Origin: JAEYFP01 sp964566545
GTDB taxonomy: Bacteria > Bacillota > Clostridia > Lachnospirales > Lachnospiraceae
Assembly (NCBI GenBank): GCA_964566545.1
Contig: CAZMIX010000001.1
Span: 62,001 to 126,000 of the forward strand
Length of the DNA: 64,000 bases
Reading direction: 5' to 3'
Position 1 is the first letter of the stretch, and the number at the start of each line of letters is the position of its first letter. Below, in pieces: positions 43,710 to 52,892 of the stretch. The notes under the pieces are model-generated. The model was given only the letters and a program-made list of their open reading frames with translations, was not told where the DNA came from and ran no database searches. Both the position numbers and the translations under genes were made by a program.

Positions 43710-44837
43710 TTATTTACGATCATTCCGTGCCACAGAAAGAACTTCTTCAACGACCCGGCTCCAACTGCACGGGCGCGTCTCCTGCGCTTCCTGGTTCGAA
43801 GCGGAATCGATGCGCGCGGACAGCTCGGGCACATCCTTCCTTGTAATTTCGCCCCTGATCGCGCGCTCCATGAGCGCAGCAAGCTCCTCTGGCCGAAACG
43901 GGTCAAAATAGTAGGCATTTTCGTATCCGGCAAGCACCTCTCGGCAAAACGGGCAGTCCGAGGCAAAAATCACGGTTCCGGTTTGTCTCGCCTCCGCAGG
44001 CGGATATCCGAACGTTTCAATGTAAGACGGAAAAATCAAAATCCGCTCTCCGTAGAGCCGATAAACCCCCTCGCGGGAAAGTCTGCCTTGATAACTCATA
44101 TTCTGATACCGATTATCATAGTTTATACAGCCTGCCGCCTCCTTTTGTGTGAGGGTCAGCACGACATTAAAATTCGTGATCCCTTTCTGATTAAGGAGCG
44201 TCGCCGCCTTTGCGATGCACGCGTGGTTTTTATATAAAATATCGCCCGACGGAAAGAAAAATTGTCGTCCGTCCGGCTCATGCTCACACAACTCCACATC
44301 CGGGCGCTCGACATCCGGCAAAATTTTTACAATCCGCTCCGGTTTTACACGCGTCTTTTTTATGACGGCCTCGCGCATCCACTCCGTTTGCACGATCGTC
44401 TTATCCGCATGCCTCACGGCGCTGTCGATCAGCGCGCCGATCACGTGCTGGTATATGGCATATTCCCTCTCTTTCGGCTTTAAAAATGAAAACCGTTTCC
44501 ATTTCTGGAAGCCGAGCGGCTGGTGCACATAGACGGCCTGCCTTCCGCGGTATCCTCTTGTCAATGTATTCTGCATGGAAAACACGATATCCGGCTTTAA
44601 TGTGCGGATATAGGCCGCTCCGGTAAACAGGTCGAATTTCAGGCGGGAAAGCCAGCTTTTTTTCACATCCGAAAGCACGCGCACCTGAATGCGTTCCGTT
44701 TCTTCTATATAAGAGTCCCCGAGCAGAAAGATCCATTCGTGCTCCGTCTCATGCGCCGCGAGGTACCGGTAAAAATCCTTTAAAATCGAAAGCGCTCCGG
44801 TCGTGCTCGCCGCAATGTCATTGACTACAATTCTCAT
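43710..44837 (-). CDS. Glycosyltransferase family 4
   Basis: 375 residues. N-terminal RIVVNDIAASTTGALSILKDF, middle FSMQNTLTRGYRGRQAVYVHQ, and a C-terminal donor site FPSYIETFGYPPAEARQTGT followed by VIFASDCPFCREVL. The start overlaps the stop of the CapG-like epimerase by four bases. In other loci a GT4 next to capEFG uses UDP-L-FucNAc, so this or the GT4 at 48154 may be the L-FucNAc transferase. Confidence 0.87.
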   Translation of the reverse strand: MRIVVNDIAASTTGALSILKDFYRYLAAHETEHEWIFLLGDSYIEETERIQVRVLSDVKKSWLSRLKFDLFTGAAYIRTLKPDIVFSMQNTLTRGYRGRQAVYVHQPLGFQKWKRFSFLKPKEREYAIYQHVIGALIDSAVRHADKTIVQTEWMREAVIKKTRVKPERIVKILPDVERPDVELCEHEPDGRQFFFPSGDILYKNHACIAKAATLLNQKGITNFNVVLTLTQKEAAGCINYDNRYQNMSYQGRLSREGVYRLYGERILIFPSYIETFGYPPAEARQTGTVIFASDCPFCREVLAGYENAYYFDPFRPEELAALMERAIRGEITRKDVPELSARIDSASNQEAQETRPCSWSRVVEEVLSVARNDRK

Positions 44838-45961
44838 GCTTTACACCAAACTGTTTTGTTTACGATTTCCGTATAGCTTTGGATCAGCTTCACGACCTTG
44901 ACGGAAACATTCGTGTCCGCGTAGTCCCCTGGCATAACGACCTCTTCGTCGTTTTCGTACATGGCGACCGCAAGCTCCGCCGCCTGTTCGACATCCCTGC
45001 CCTTGATGCCGCCGATGACGACTGTTCCCTTATCTAGCACCTCGGGACGTTCCGTCGAAGTCCTGATCAGCACGCCCGGAAAATGCAGCATCGCGGATTC
45101 CTCAGATAAGGTGCCGCTGTCCGAAAGCACGCAGTACGCGTTCTTCTGCAGCTTATTATAATCCAAAAAGCCGAACGGCTTCTCATTTCTCACGAGCGGA
45201 TGAAACTGAAAATTCCGCAGCTCGATAAATTTTTTGGAACGCGGGTGCGTCGAATAGATGACGGGCATCTGGTATTTCTCCGCGATATGATTGATCGAAT
45301 TCATCAACTCCATGAAATTTTCTTCGAGATCGATATTTTCCTCCCTGTGCGCCGATACGAGAATATAGCCGCCAGATTTCAGTCCCAGCCGGTCCAGCAC
45401 ATCGCTTCCCTCGATGCTGTCCATGTGGTCGCGCAGTACCTCGCGCATCGGGGAACCTGTCACGAAGATCGTCTTTCCGTCAATACCCTCCGAAAGCAGA
45501 TAGCGTCTCGAATGCTCCGTATAAGGCAGGTTGATGTCCGAAATATGGTCCACGATCTTCCGGTTGATCATCTCGGAAACATTCCAGTCCCAGCAGCGGT
45601 TGCCCGCTTCCATATGGAAAATGGGGATTTTTAAACGCTTCGCGGAAATAGCGGAAAGCGCGGAATTGGTGTCGCCAAGCAGCAACACGGCATCCGGTTG
45701 CACCTCTTTCATCAGCGCATAGGATTTTGCGATGATGTTGCCCATCGTTTCACCCAGATCAGCGCCGACGCTGTCCAAATAATGATCCGGCTCCCGCAGC
45801 TTCAGGTCCTCAAAAAATATTTGATTTAACGTATAGTCATAATTTTGCCCGGTATGTACCAGCACATGGTCAAAATACTGATCCGCGCATTTGATGACGG
45901 CGGATAACCGGATGATTTCCGGTCTTGTTCCGACAATTGTCATTACCTTTAATTTTTCCAT
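44834..45961 (-). CDS. UDP-GlcNAc 2-epimerase family protein, CapG/FnlC type
   Basis: 375 residues of the non-hydrolysing UDP-HexNAc 2-epimerase family: MTIVGTRPEIIRLSAVIK, VLVHTGQNYDYTLNQIFFED, LLGDTNSALSAISAKRL, HMEAGNRCWDWNVSEMINR and DSGTLSEESAMLHFPG. Following CapE- and CapF-like genes it is expected to epimerise C2 in the last step to UDP-N-acetyl-L-fucosamine. FEDLKLREPDHYLDSVGAD is typical for the CapG/FnlC branch. A WecB role (UDP-ManNAc) is the alternative. Overlaps: four bases with the GT4 downstream, one base with capF upstream. Confidence 0.9.
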   Translation of the reverse strand: MEKLKVMTIVGTRPEIIRLSAVIKCADQYFDHVLVHTGQNYDYTLNQIFFEDLKLREPDHYLDSVGADLGETMGNIIAKSYALMKEVQPDAVLLLGDTNSALSAISAKRLKIPIFHMEAGNRCWDWNVSEMINRKIVDHISDINLPYTEHSRRYLLSEGIDGKTIFVTGSPMREVLRDHMDSIEGSDVLDRLGLKSGGYILVSAHREENIDLEENFMELMNSINHIAEKYQMPVIYSTHPRSKKFIELRNFQFHPLVRNEKPFGFLDYNKLQKNAYCVLSDSGTLSEESAMLHFPGVLIRTSTERPEVLDKGTVVIGGIKGRDVEQAAELAVAMYENDEEVVMPGDYADTNVSVKVVKLIQSYTEIVNKTVWCKA

Positions 45962-47082
45962 CAGGACTTAGCCTCCACTCTTTCAAAATAGGTGTCCGGC
46001 TTCTCTGGATCAAACGCTTCGTTCGCCCACATGACCGTGATCATATCCGTATCGCCTTCATTCGTGATGCTGTGCGTATAGCCCGTCGGGATGTCTACGA
46101 CCGTAAGTTTCTCGCCGGAAACATGATATTCAATAATTTCCGTTTCGTCCACCTTGCGGAACCGGATACAGCCCGTTCCTTTCACGACGAGGAATTTTTC
46201 ATTTTTTGTATGGTGCCAGTGGTTGCCCTTCGTGATGCCCGGTCTGCTGATGTTCACGGATACCTGCCCTCTGTCCGGCGTCCTGATAAATTCCGTAAAT
46301 GACCCGCGTTCATCCTCATTCATCGCAAGTGGATAGGAAAAGCCGTCCTTCGGCAGATAGCTCAAATACGTGCTGTACAGCTTCTTTTCAAACTCGTTGG
46401 AAACGTCAGGCACCGCCAGGCTTTTTCTGCCCTCCCGAAATGAATGCAGCAGCTTAGCGATCCGCCCAAGCTCGATCGTGTGCACGGTCGACACCGCCGC
46501 AAAGCGGCCGGCCATATTTTCTTTTCCGTTTAGCGCCGCGAGGAATTCCTCCACGACATCATCGATATAAACAAGGCTCATGACCCTCTTTGGATCATTG
46601 ATCTGAATTTCAAGACCGTTTGCTATCTGATAGCAGAACGTCGCGACAGCGCTGTTATAATTCGGGCGGCACCATTTGCCGAACACGTTTGGCAGCCGGT
46701 AGACAATCGCCTTCGCGCCCGTCTCCTTTGCATAGGAAAACAGCAGCTCCTCGCCCGCCCGCTTGCTCCTGCCGTAAGCGTTGTCAAGCTCGGCCTGAAT
46801 CGAGGAAGTGATGAGAACCGGCGCCAGATTCCGATGCGCCTTTAATTTATCGAGCAACACGGAGGTGAAACCGAAATTACCCTCCATAAATTCCTTTTCA
46901 TCCTGCGGCCGGTTGACTCCCGCCAGATGAAACACAAAATCGCAGTTTCTCGTATATTCATCAAGCAGCGCTTCTCCGGTATCGATATCATACGGATAGA
47001 TGGACGTATAGCCCCTGTTTTTTAATTCCAATATGAGATTTTTCCCGACAAAGCCTTTTGCACCTGTCACTAAAATATTCAT
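45961..47082 (-). CDS. capF: UDP-2-acetamido-2,6-dideoxy-hexulose reductase, CapF/FnlB
   Basis: Second enzyme of UDP-L-FucNAc synthesis. The N-terminal reductase domain has NILVTGAKGFVGKNLILEL and VYRLPNVFGKWCRPNYNSAV. The C-terminal cupin (about residues 250-373) has GNHWHHTKNEKFLVVKGTG and YTHSITNEGDTD with the zinc-binding histidines. This two-domain layout and the length of 373 residues are specific for CapF/FnlB. It is 12 bp after capE and shares one base with the epimerase gene. Confidence 0.93.
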   Translation of the reverse strand: MNILVTGAKGFVGKNLILELKNRGYTSIYPYDIDTGEALLDEYTRNCDFVFHLAGVNRPQDEKEFMEGNFGFTSVLLDKLKAHRNLAPVLITSSIQAELDNAYGRSKRAGEELLFSYAKETGAKAIVYRLPNVFGKWCRPNYNSAVATFCYQIANGLEIQINDPKRVMSLVYIDDVVEEFLAALNGKENMAGRFAAVSTVHTIELGRIAKLLHSFREGRKSLAVPDVSNEFEKKLYSTYLSYLPKDGFSYPLAMNEDERGSFTEFIRTPDRGQVSVNISRPGITKGNHWHHTKNEKFLVVKGTGCIRFRKVDETEIIEYHVSGEKLTVVDIPTGYTHSITNEGDTDMITVMWANEAFDPEKPDTYFERVEAKS

Positions 47083-47094
47083 GCGTCAAACCCC

Positions 47095-48117
47095 TTATTT
47101 ATTTTCCCATGCCGCAATTTCTTCTCTGATATAGGAAAGCTCCAAAAGCTTGTCCTTCACCTGCTCCACATTCAATATCTGCGTGTTGTTCGAGTTGAAT
47201 TCCGTCAGCTTTGTCCGCTCCTGATTGCCCTCTTTAAAATATTTATCGTAGTTCAAATCTCTCTGATCCGCCGGCACTCTGTAGAAATCGCCCATATCGA
47301 ACGCGCGGGCACATTCCTCGTTGGTCAAAAGCGTCTCGTACATTTTCTCACCATGCCGGATGCCGATTACCTTGATCTCGTTGTCCGCATGGAACAGCTC
47401 CTTGACTGCCTGTGCGAGCACCTCGATCGTACAGGCCGGAGCCTTCTGCACCATAATATCGCCTGCAGCCGCGTTTTCAAAGGCAAACAGCACAAGCTCG
47501 ACCGCTTCCTCCAGACTCATGATAAAGCGCGTCATCTGCGGCTCCGTCACGGTCAGCGGGTTTCCTGCCTTAATCTGCTCAATAAACAGCGGGATGACCG
47601 AGCCCCGCGAGCACATGACATTCCCGTATCTCGTTCCGCAGATCAGCGTCCGCTCAGGATCGACCGTCCTCGATTTCGCCACGAACACCTTTTCCATCAT
47701 CGCCTTGCTCGTTCCCATCGCGTTGACCGGATAAGCGGCCTTATCGGTAGAAAGACAGATGACCTTTTTCACGCCGGCTTCGATCGCCGCACTCAAAACG
47801 TTGTCGGTTCCAATGACATTCGTACGCACAGCCTCCATCGGGAAAAATTCACAGCTCGGCACCTGTTTTAGTGCAGCCGCATGGAAAATATAATCCACGC
47901 CGTGCATCGCGTCCCTGACGCTCTGCTGATTTCTGACATCGCCAATATAATATTTGATTTTCGGATTGTTGTACTGGTGCCGCATGTCATCCTGCTTTTT
48001 TTCATCCCTGCTGAAAATGCGGATCTCGCGGATATCCGTATCGAGGAACCGGTTCAGCACCGCATTTCCAAAGGAGCCGGTCCCTCCTGTAATCAATAAC
48101 GTCATTCCTTCAAACAT
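47095..48117 (-). CDS. capE: UDP-GlcNAc 4,6-dehydratase/5-epimerase, CapE/FnlA
   Basis: First enzyme of UDP-L-FucNAc synthesis, 340 residues, soluble. It has the NAD site LLITGGTGSFGNAVLNRFL, IFHAAALKQVPSCEFFPMEA, STDKAAYPVNAMGTSKAMME and RYGNVMCSRGSVIPLF. The C-terminal latch with LNYDKYFKEGN and TEFNSNNTQILN is the mark of CapE/FnlA/WbjB as opposed to PseB. Together with 45961 and 44834 it forms the complete three-gene pathway in order. Confidence 0.93.
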   Translation of the reverse strand: MFEGMTLLITGGTGSFGNAVLNRFLDTDIREIRIFSRDEKKQDDMRHQYNNPKIKYYIGDVRNQQSVRDAMHGVDYIFHAAALKQVPSCEFFPMEAVRTNVIGTDNVLSAAIEAGVKKVICLSTDKAAYPVNAMGTSKAMMEKVFVAKSRTVDPERTLICGTRYGNVMCSRGSVIPLFIEQIKAGNPLTVTEPQMTRFIMSLEEAVELVLFAFENAAAGDIMVQKAPACTIEVLAQAVKELFHADNEIKVIGIRHGEKMYETLLTNEECARAFDMGDFYRVPADQRDLNYDKYFKEGNQERTKLTEFNSNNTQILNVEQVKDKLLELSYIREEIAAWENK

Positions 48118-48153
48118 TTGCTCTACCTTCCATTCTTAGTATTTCATCGGTTA

Positions 48154-49404
48154 CTATTTCGCCGGACTGCCATAACTTTCGATCAGCTCCGCCGAGCGGC
48201 GCACATCAAAATACTGCTCCAGATAGCGCCTGCCGTTGCCGCCAAGACGCCTGCGAAGTGCTTCATCCGCGCATAGCCGCTCCACGTTTTCGCAAAAAGC
48301 ATCCACATCATCCGAGGCACACCATAAGCCGCAGTCCGCTTCCTCAGTCAAAAGCTCCTTCACATCCGTACTGCGGTCCGTACAGGCCAGCATCGGCTTC
48401 GCCGCCGCCATATAGCCGAGCATCCTCGAAGGATAATTCGGAATCGTGAAGCGGACATCGAGGGAAATAATGCCGACATCGCAATCCGCCATCAGCCGGT
48501 CGTACTCCCTTGGCGGCAGGAATTTAATAAAACGGGCATTCGGGCTGTCCATAAAGGCCTTTTGCACCTTTTCCTGCTCGCTTCCTTCGCCGACAAACAA
48601 AAATTCCGCCTGCTTACAGTCTTGCATGCGCGGGGAACTTACCGCGCGGATCAAAAAATCCACCGCCTGCGGTTTTCCGAGGTTACCTCCAAACACAAAA
48701 CGCACCTTTTTCTCCTGCAATGTTTCCGCTTCATCCGCATGATCTGCTTCAGTTACGAGATTCCTCACATCCGGCGCATATGTTTCCTCCGACGCGTTCT
48801 CAAACGGCTGCACCTTCACCGTATTCGGAAATAAAATCAGCCTGTCTTCTTCAATTTCGGGATGATGCGCCCTGATATATTCCAGATTGCCCTTCGACAT
48901 GCAGCCGATCATATCCGATAATTCGTACAGCTTTTGTTCTTTTCTTTTAAAAAAGCGGTGCAGCGGCCCATTCTCTTTAAAAAGGCCGATATCCACCGCG
49001 TTCTGCGGAAAAATATCCTTTAACATCAAAAAAGCCTTACAGCCAAACCGTTTTTTACAATATTTAATGACACTAGCAAACGTTACGGGCGGCGTCGCAT
49101 AAATGACGAGGTCATAATGCTCGTTTCTGATAAATTTCCAGATCGCGTGCCGCATACACGGCTCTATTTTCAGCGTATTGATGCCCTTTATGAGAAAATT
49201 GACTTTAAACAGCTCCCCGACCCTTACCCTGATCAGCTCCGTCCCCTGATAGGAAACAGTGTCCGACCTTTTCAGGTTTTTCCTGCCGGTGACGAGCGCG
49301 ATCGTTACCTTATGCCCTCTTTCCAACAGCTCATTGATCAGATCCGAATAAATGCCCGGAGCTTTAAGGTCCGGCATGCTCATCGTCAGATACAGTATGT
49401 CCAT
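48154..49404 (-). CDS. Glycosyltransferase family 4 (WbuB-like)
   Basis: 416 residues. The N-terminus (DILYLTMSMPDLKAPGIYSD, LINELLERGHKVTIALVTG) and IYATPPVTFASVIKYCKKRF with FLMLKDIFPQNAVDIGLFKE are characteristic of WbuB-like transferases found next to FnlABC, where they transfer L-FucNAc. The GT-B donor side has FVFGGNLGKPQAVDFLIRAV and a less conserved E-x7-E. The position directly upstream of capE fits that role. It overlaps the ATP-grasp gene by 19 bases. Confidence 0.87.
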   Translation of the reverse strand: MDILYLTMSMPDLKAPGIYSDLINELLERGHKVTIALVTGRKNLKRSDTVSYQGTELIRVRVGELFKVNFLIKGINTLKIEPCMRHAIWKFIRNEHYDLVIYATPPVTFASVIKYCKKRFGCKAFLMLKDIFPQNAVDIGLFKENGPLHRFFKRKEQKLYELSDMIGCMSKGNLEYIRAHHPEIEEDRLILFPNTVKVQPFENASEETYAPDVRNLVTEADHADEAETLQEKKVRFVFGGNLGKPQAVDFLIRAVSSPRMQDCKQAEFLFVGEGSEQEKVQKAFMDSPNARFIKFLPPREYDRLMADCDVGIISLDVRFTIPNYPSRMLGYMAAAKPMLACTDRSTDVKELLTEEADCGLWCASDDVDAFCENVERLCADEALRRRLGGNGRRYLEQYFDVRRSAELIESYGSPAK

Positions 49405-50402
49405 AGCATTTCCTCTACCTGTTCCTCGATTTCTTTCCGGGGCTTGATTACGACGCTGTCATACATCATCATCAGCACATCTTCCTCGTAGTTTCCAAAC
49501 TCAGGCTTATTTTCAATGCCGTTTATATTATTTTCTATCAGCTTGATAAAATTCACGCCGCAGCCGAACGCATGCAGATAGGCGCCGCCGAAGCGCGGGT
49601 TGATTTCCGATAAATAATACTCGCCGTCCACATAGAAAAAGTCCATGTCGATCGGGCCGTTGAACTTAAACTCCGAAACGATCTGCCCGATAACGCCAAA
49701 CAGCTTTTCATCCTTAAACGAAACGGTTTTATTCGCACCGCCAATTTTCGTCTCCAGCTTTTTCTTCGTAAAGATGCTGACGGCCTTATGGCTGATCGTA
49801 TCCACATATACATCCGCATCCAGATCGATTCCCTGCATAAACTGCTGGATGATCAGCGTCTGATCCGCATGACAGGCGATTTCCAGCTCCTGAAGCGTCT
49901 CAATTTTTCTCGCGCCGACGCTTCCGCTTCCCGTGCGCGGCTTTACAAAAACAGGAAAGCTGATTTTCCCCGCCTCATACGCCTTTGTAAACGAATCGAG
50001 CATACCGAACGTCATCGCCGTACGGATACCCCGTTTGACCAAAAAGCAGTACATTAAAAATTTATCGAAGCAAAGGCTCGCCGTCTCCGGGTAGGGAGCC
50101 AATACCTCCACGCCAATCTTCTCAAACTCCTCGCGGTGCTTCGCAAGAATCGCAATTTCCGGGTCGATCAGTGTCGTCACCGCCCCGACCTTTTCTTTTT
50201 TACAGATATCTAAAATAATCGGAATGTAATTTTCCTCCGTTATTTTGGGAACGATATACTGTTTATCCGCAAAATAAAGTCCCGGCGCCGTGTTCGTATT
50301 ATCCGTCGCGATAATTTTCGCATTGACATCCAGAGATTTTTTAAAATCTTTAACAAGATCACCGCGTCTGCCGACGCTGCAGAACAAAATATTTTTGCCC
50401 AT
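49386..50402 (-). CDS. ATP-grasp protein, first of two (PylC/carbamoyl-phosphate synthase-like)
   Basis: 338 residues. The pre-ATP domain is NILFCSVGRRGDLVKDFKK with TNTAPGLYFADKQYIVPKI. The ATP-grasp part has FPVFVKPRTGSGSVGARKI, a partner-specificity loop, and the metal-binding YYLSEINPRFGGAYLHAFG. The family ligates a carboxylate to an amine or thiol. The start is at 50402 with GGAAGG eight bases upstream. In glycan loci such enzymes probably join amino acids or other acids to amino sugars. Here it is near PglF/PglE-type genes that make a 4-amino sugar. Its paralogue at 51878 shares the same blocks. Confidence 0.83.
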   Translation of the reverse strand: MGKNILFCSVGRRGDLVKDFKKSLDVNAKIIATDNTNTAPGLYFADKQYIVPKITEENYIPIILDICKKEKVGAVTTLIDPEIAILAKHREEFEKIGVEVLAPYPETASLCFDKFLMYCFLVKRGIRTAMTFGMLDSFTKAYEAGKISFPVFVKPRTGSGSVGARKIETLQELEIACHADQTLIIQQFMQGIDLDADVYVDTISHKAVSIFTKKKLETKIGGANKTVSFKDEKLFGVIGQIVSEFKFNGPIDMDFFYVDGEYYLSEINPRFGGAYLHAFGCGVNFIKLIENNINGIENKPEFGNYEEDVLMMMYDSVVIKPRKEIEEQVEEMLWTYCI

Positions 50403-50459
50403 CGTTTCGTCCTTCCAATACATGGAGTTTTTAGTAATAACATGGAATAGCTGCACTTT

Positions 50460-51218
50460 TTATTTTAAATTTACTTGCAAAACCGATACATAGTAATTTT
50501 CTTTTGCCGGAGTTAGATAGCTGTCGCCGTAGTTGATTTTTAAATACATATCCCAGTTTTTTGGCGCAAAGAGCATCGCATCCTCAAAGGGCATCTGCTC
50601 CGTCTCCCTCCAGTAATCCCTGTCGAATTCATAATGAATAAACCGGTATAAATCGTTGCTCCAAAAGCACTTTTGCGATGCTTCATCGCTTCCGTATACG
50701 CTCATTTTTTTGTAAAACGCAAGCAGCTTTTTTTCAGAAAAAAGCTTTCCGAGCGTGCCGGTCACTCCGACAAGCAGCTTGCCTTTTAAGCTGTAGGCGC
50801 TTAAATCCACATCTGTCTTTGCCATTCCCTGCAGGAGCTTTAACATAAACAGCTTATATTTCTTTTTTAGCAGAGAATTGGGCAAATAATCGATAATAAA
50901 AATATCAACCCGCGCATCCGGTTCTTCCTTCCTGCACACCTTCGGCACGCGGTCCGTATCATTCAAATAGAAGCCTGCCTGCTCTAAATAAAGCGGCGCG
51001 CACCGTTCGAACCGGTCGAACTCCTCGCGGTACATCATGATATCCGCGTCGTCATCCCACGGGATAAAACCTCCTTCACGCACCGCCCCAAGCAAGGTCC
51101 CTGCCTGCATGAAATAGCTGATCTGTTCCTTTTCACAAATCTCATTTATGAGTTTTAACATCACAAGGTCTATTTTATGCAGTTCCTCAAGATTTGCGTG
51201 CTTAGAAAGCTTTCCCAT
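50460..51218 (-). CDS. LicD-family phosphotransferase
   Basis: 252 residues with the LicD core: YFMQAGTLLGAVREGGFIPW, DDDADIMMYREEFDRF, VDIFIIDYLP and WDMYLKINYGDSYLTP. LicD proteins transfer phosphocholine, ribitol phosphate or other phospho-alcohols from a CDP-activated donor onto a glycan. The metal-binding aspartates are present. No CDP-choline or CDP-ribitol synthesis gene is seen nearby, so the transferred group is unknown. It stands between two ATP-grasp genes, with a HAD phosphatase gene four bases upstream. Confidence 0.88.
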   Translation of the reverse strand: MGKLSKHANLEELHKIDLVMLKLINEICEKEQISYFMQAGTLLGAVREGGFIPWDDDADIMMYREEFDRFERCAPLYLEQAGFYLNDTDRVPKVCRKEEPDARVDIFIIDYLPNSLLKKKYKLFMLKLLQGMAKTDVDLSAYSLKGKLLVGVTGTLGKLFSEKKLLAFYKKMSVYGSDEASQKCFWSNDLYRFIHYEFDRDYWRETEQMPFEDAMLFAPKNWDMYLKINYGDSYLTPAKENYYVSVLQVNLK

Positions 51219-51222
51219 TTCC

Positions 51223-51900
51223 TTATCCCTCTGTAAGCGGAAGCAGCTCCAAAAGAGAGCCGATCCGCATTTTTTCCTTTATCCCGCCCAAATAGGCGCG
51301 GCCCCGATAAACGCCGTTCCCGCGCTCGATCCTGACCGTCAGGATCGGATAATCCTTTCCGATATAAAAATCCTTTTCCGGGTTGTCCCCGACATAGACC
51401 ATCTCGGAAAAATCGAGTCCAAACGCTTCCTTCATCATGAAAAATGCCCTTTTGTCAGGCTTCCAATAATCCCGCCCGAGCGTATCGGTCAAAATGATAT
51501 GATCGAACAACTTTTCCGCCTTCAGAGCCGCGACTTTATTTTGCTGCGTCACGGCATAGCCGTCGGAAATAATGCCGAGCTTGACACCACGTTTACGCAA
51601 AATCGTAAGCGTCGGAAGAACATCGTCAAAGAAAGAAACATCCGGCATATGCGAACGGTATTCTGCGACGAGTGCAAGGATCTCCTCCTTTGCGTAAGGG
51701 ATGCCGTGCGCGTCCAAAATCCGGTTGAATACGTTTTTTGCATCGGCTTTGTACAGCGCAAGCAGCTCTTCATACAAGTCCTCCCACAAAAGCCCGCAGC
51801 GTCCGGCAAGAAGCTGCGCGATCGTTTGATAGCCGCTTTTGATAAAATCCTCCTCGGCGATCAGCGTATCATCCAAATCAAACAGAACTGCTTTCTTCAT
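51223..51900 (-). CDS. HAD-superfamily hydrolase
   Basis: 225 residues. Motif I KAVLFDLDDTLI with the nucleophile Asp8 and acid Asp10, motif II GIISDG, motif III lysine in YWKPDKRAFF and motif IV YVGDNPEKDF are complete. The cap is helical (C1 type), so a small phosphate ester is the likely substrate. The start at 51900 has GGAG seven bases upstream and lies inside the end of the preceding ATP-grasp gene (23-base overlap); a longer start at 51921 is possible. A phosphatase here could act on a phosphorylated amino acid or polyol precursor of the ATP-grasp/LicD step. Confidence 0.87.
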   Translation of the reverse strand: MKKAVLFDLDDTLIAEEDFIKSGYQTIAQLLAGRCGLLWEDLYEELLALYKADAKNVFNRILDAHGIPYAKEEILALVAEYRSHMPDVSFFDDVLPTLTILRKRGVKLGIISDGYAVTQQNKVAALKAEKLFDHIILTDTLGRDYWKPDKRAFFMMKEAFGLDFSEMVYVGDNPEKDFYIGKDYPILTVRIERGNGVYRGRAYLGGIKEKMRIGSLLELLPLTEG

Positions 51901-52876
51901 CCTCAGGCTCCATATCCTCATTCAGCATGATACAGCTGTCAAACCGCAAAAACGTCACATTTTCCCGGTAATCCTCATTGTAGGAAAGCGTTTCCCCGCG
52001 CAGCAGCCTGTAAAGATTTTTACACGAATCGGCGCCGGCCTTGATCGACATCGGGGCGCCGCCCCCAAAGCGCGGATTGATTTCAATGTAGGAAACGCCC
52101 TTTTCGGTTTTTTTACACTGTACCGTAATATGGCCGACCGGCTTTAGCACCTTCATCAGCCTCGTGACATCCGCTATGATTTCCCGGTCCTTTACGATCC
52201 GCCCCTTTGAGATTTCCCCGCTCCGCGTCGCAATCCGCACGCGCGGCACGACCGAAATAATATTCGAATCAAAATCCAGAAATACATCGACGGTATACTC
52301 CTCGCCCGCAATATATTCCTGCACGATCGGCTGCCTGATCAGCTTACTGTAAGTGTCAAGCTCCTCCCGATTTTTCACCTTGAAGGCGTCGATACTCGAG
52401 CTGCCGTCGATCGGCTTCATAAACAGCGGAAACGGGAGGTCGTCCGATGCAAGCTCCCCGGCCTCTAACAGCCGCGGCATCAAAAATCCGTTCTCCTCCA
52501 TGAATTTCTGCGTCACAAGCTTGTTTCTACAAATTCTAATGATTTCCATATCGGAAATGAGCAGCCTGGAACCCGTCTGCTTTTCGATCCTGGCTTTGTG
52601 CTCTGAAAGAAGCAAAAGCTCCGTATCGATCGTCGGCACGATAAGCGTCACATGTTCCTTTTTACAAATATCGATGATCGCTTCCACATAGTCGCCCGAT
52701 TTGATGCGCGGAAGCATGATCCCCCTGTCGGCAAAATAGAGTGCGGGCGCTGTCCTGCTGCAGTCCACAGCCAGTACATTTCCCTCGATTCCAAGCTCCT
52801 TTGCCGCGGAGCGGAAGCAGTTGACAAGCTCCACTCTCCGGCCCGCGCTTAAAATCAATACATTAATAGGATCCAT
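51878..52876 (-). CDS. ATP-grasp protein, second of two
   Basis: 332 residues, paralogous to 49386-50402: NVLILSAGRRVELVNCFRSA, RTAPALYFADRGIMLPRI, ICKKEHVTLIVPTIDTEL, FPLFMKPIDGSSSIDAFKV and SYIEINPRFGGGAPMSIKAG. The ATP-binding lysine and the E-x-N metal site are kept, so it should be active. The acidic tail (EDMEPEDEESSSV) is unusual. Its 3' end overlaps the HAD gene by 23 bases. Two similar but distinct ATP-grasp enzymes in one cassette suggest two successive ligations or two different substrates. Confidence 0.83.
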   Translation of the reverse strand: MDPINVLILSAGRRVELVNCFRSAAKELGIEGNVLAVDCSRTAPALYFADRGIMLPRIKSGDYVEAIIDICKKEHVTLIVPTIDTELLLLSEHKARIEKQTGSRLLISDMEIIRICRNKLVTQKFMEENGFLMPRLLEAGELASDDLPFPLFMKPIDGSSSIDAFKVKNREELDTYSKLIRQPIVQEYIAGEEYTVDVFLDFDSNIISVVPRVRIATRSGEISKGRIVKDREIIADVTRLMKVLKPVGHITVQCKKTEKGVSYIEINPRFGGGAPMSIKAGADSCKNLYRLLRGETLSYNEDYRENVTFLRFDSCIMLNEDMEPEDEESSSV

Positions 52877-52892
52877 GTTTTCCCTCCTGTTT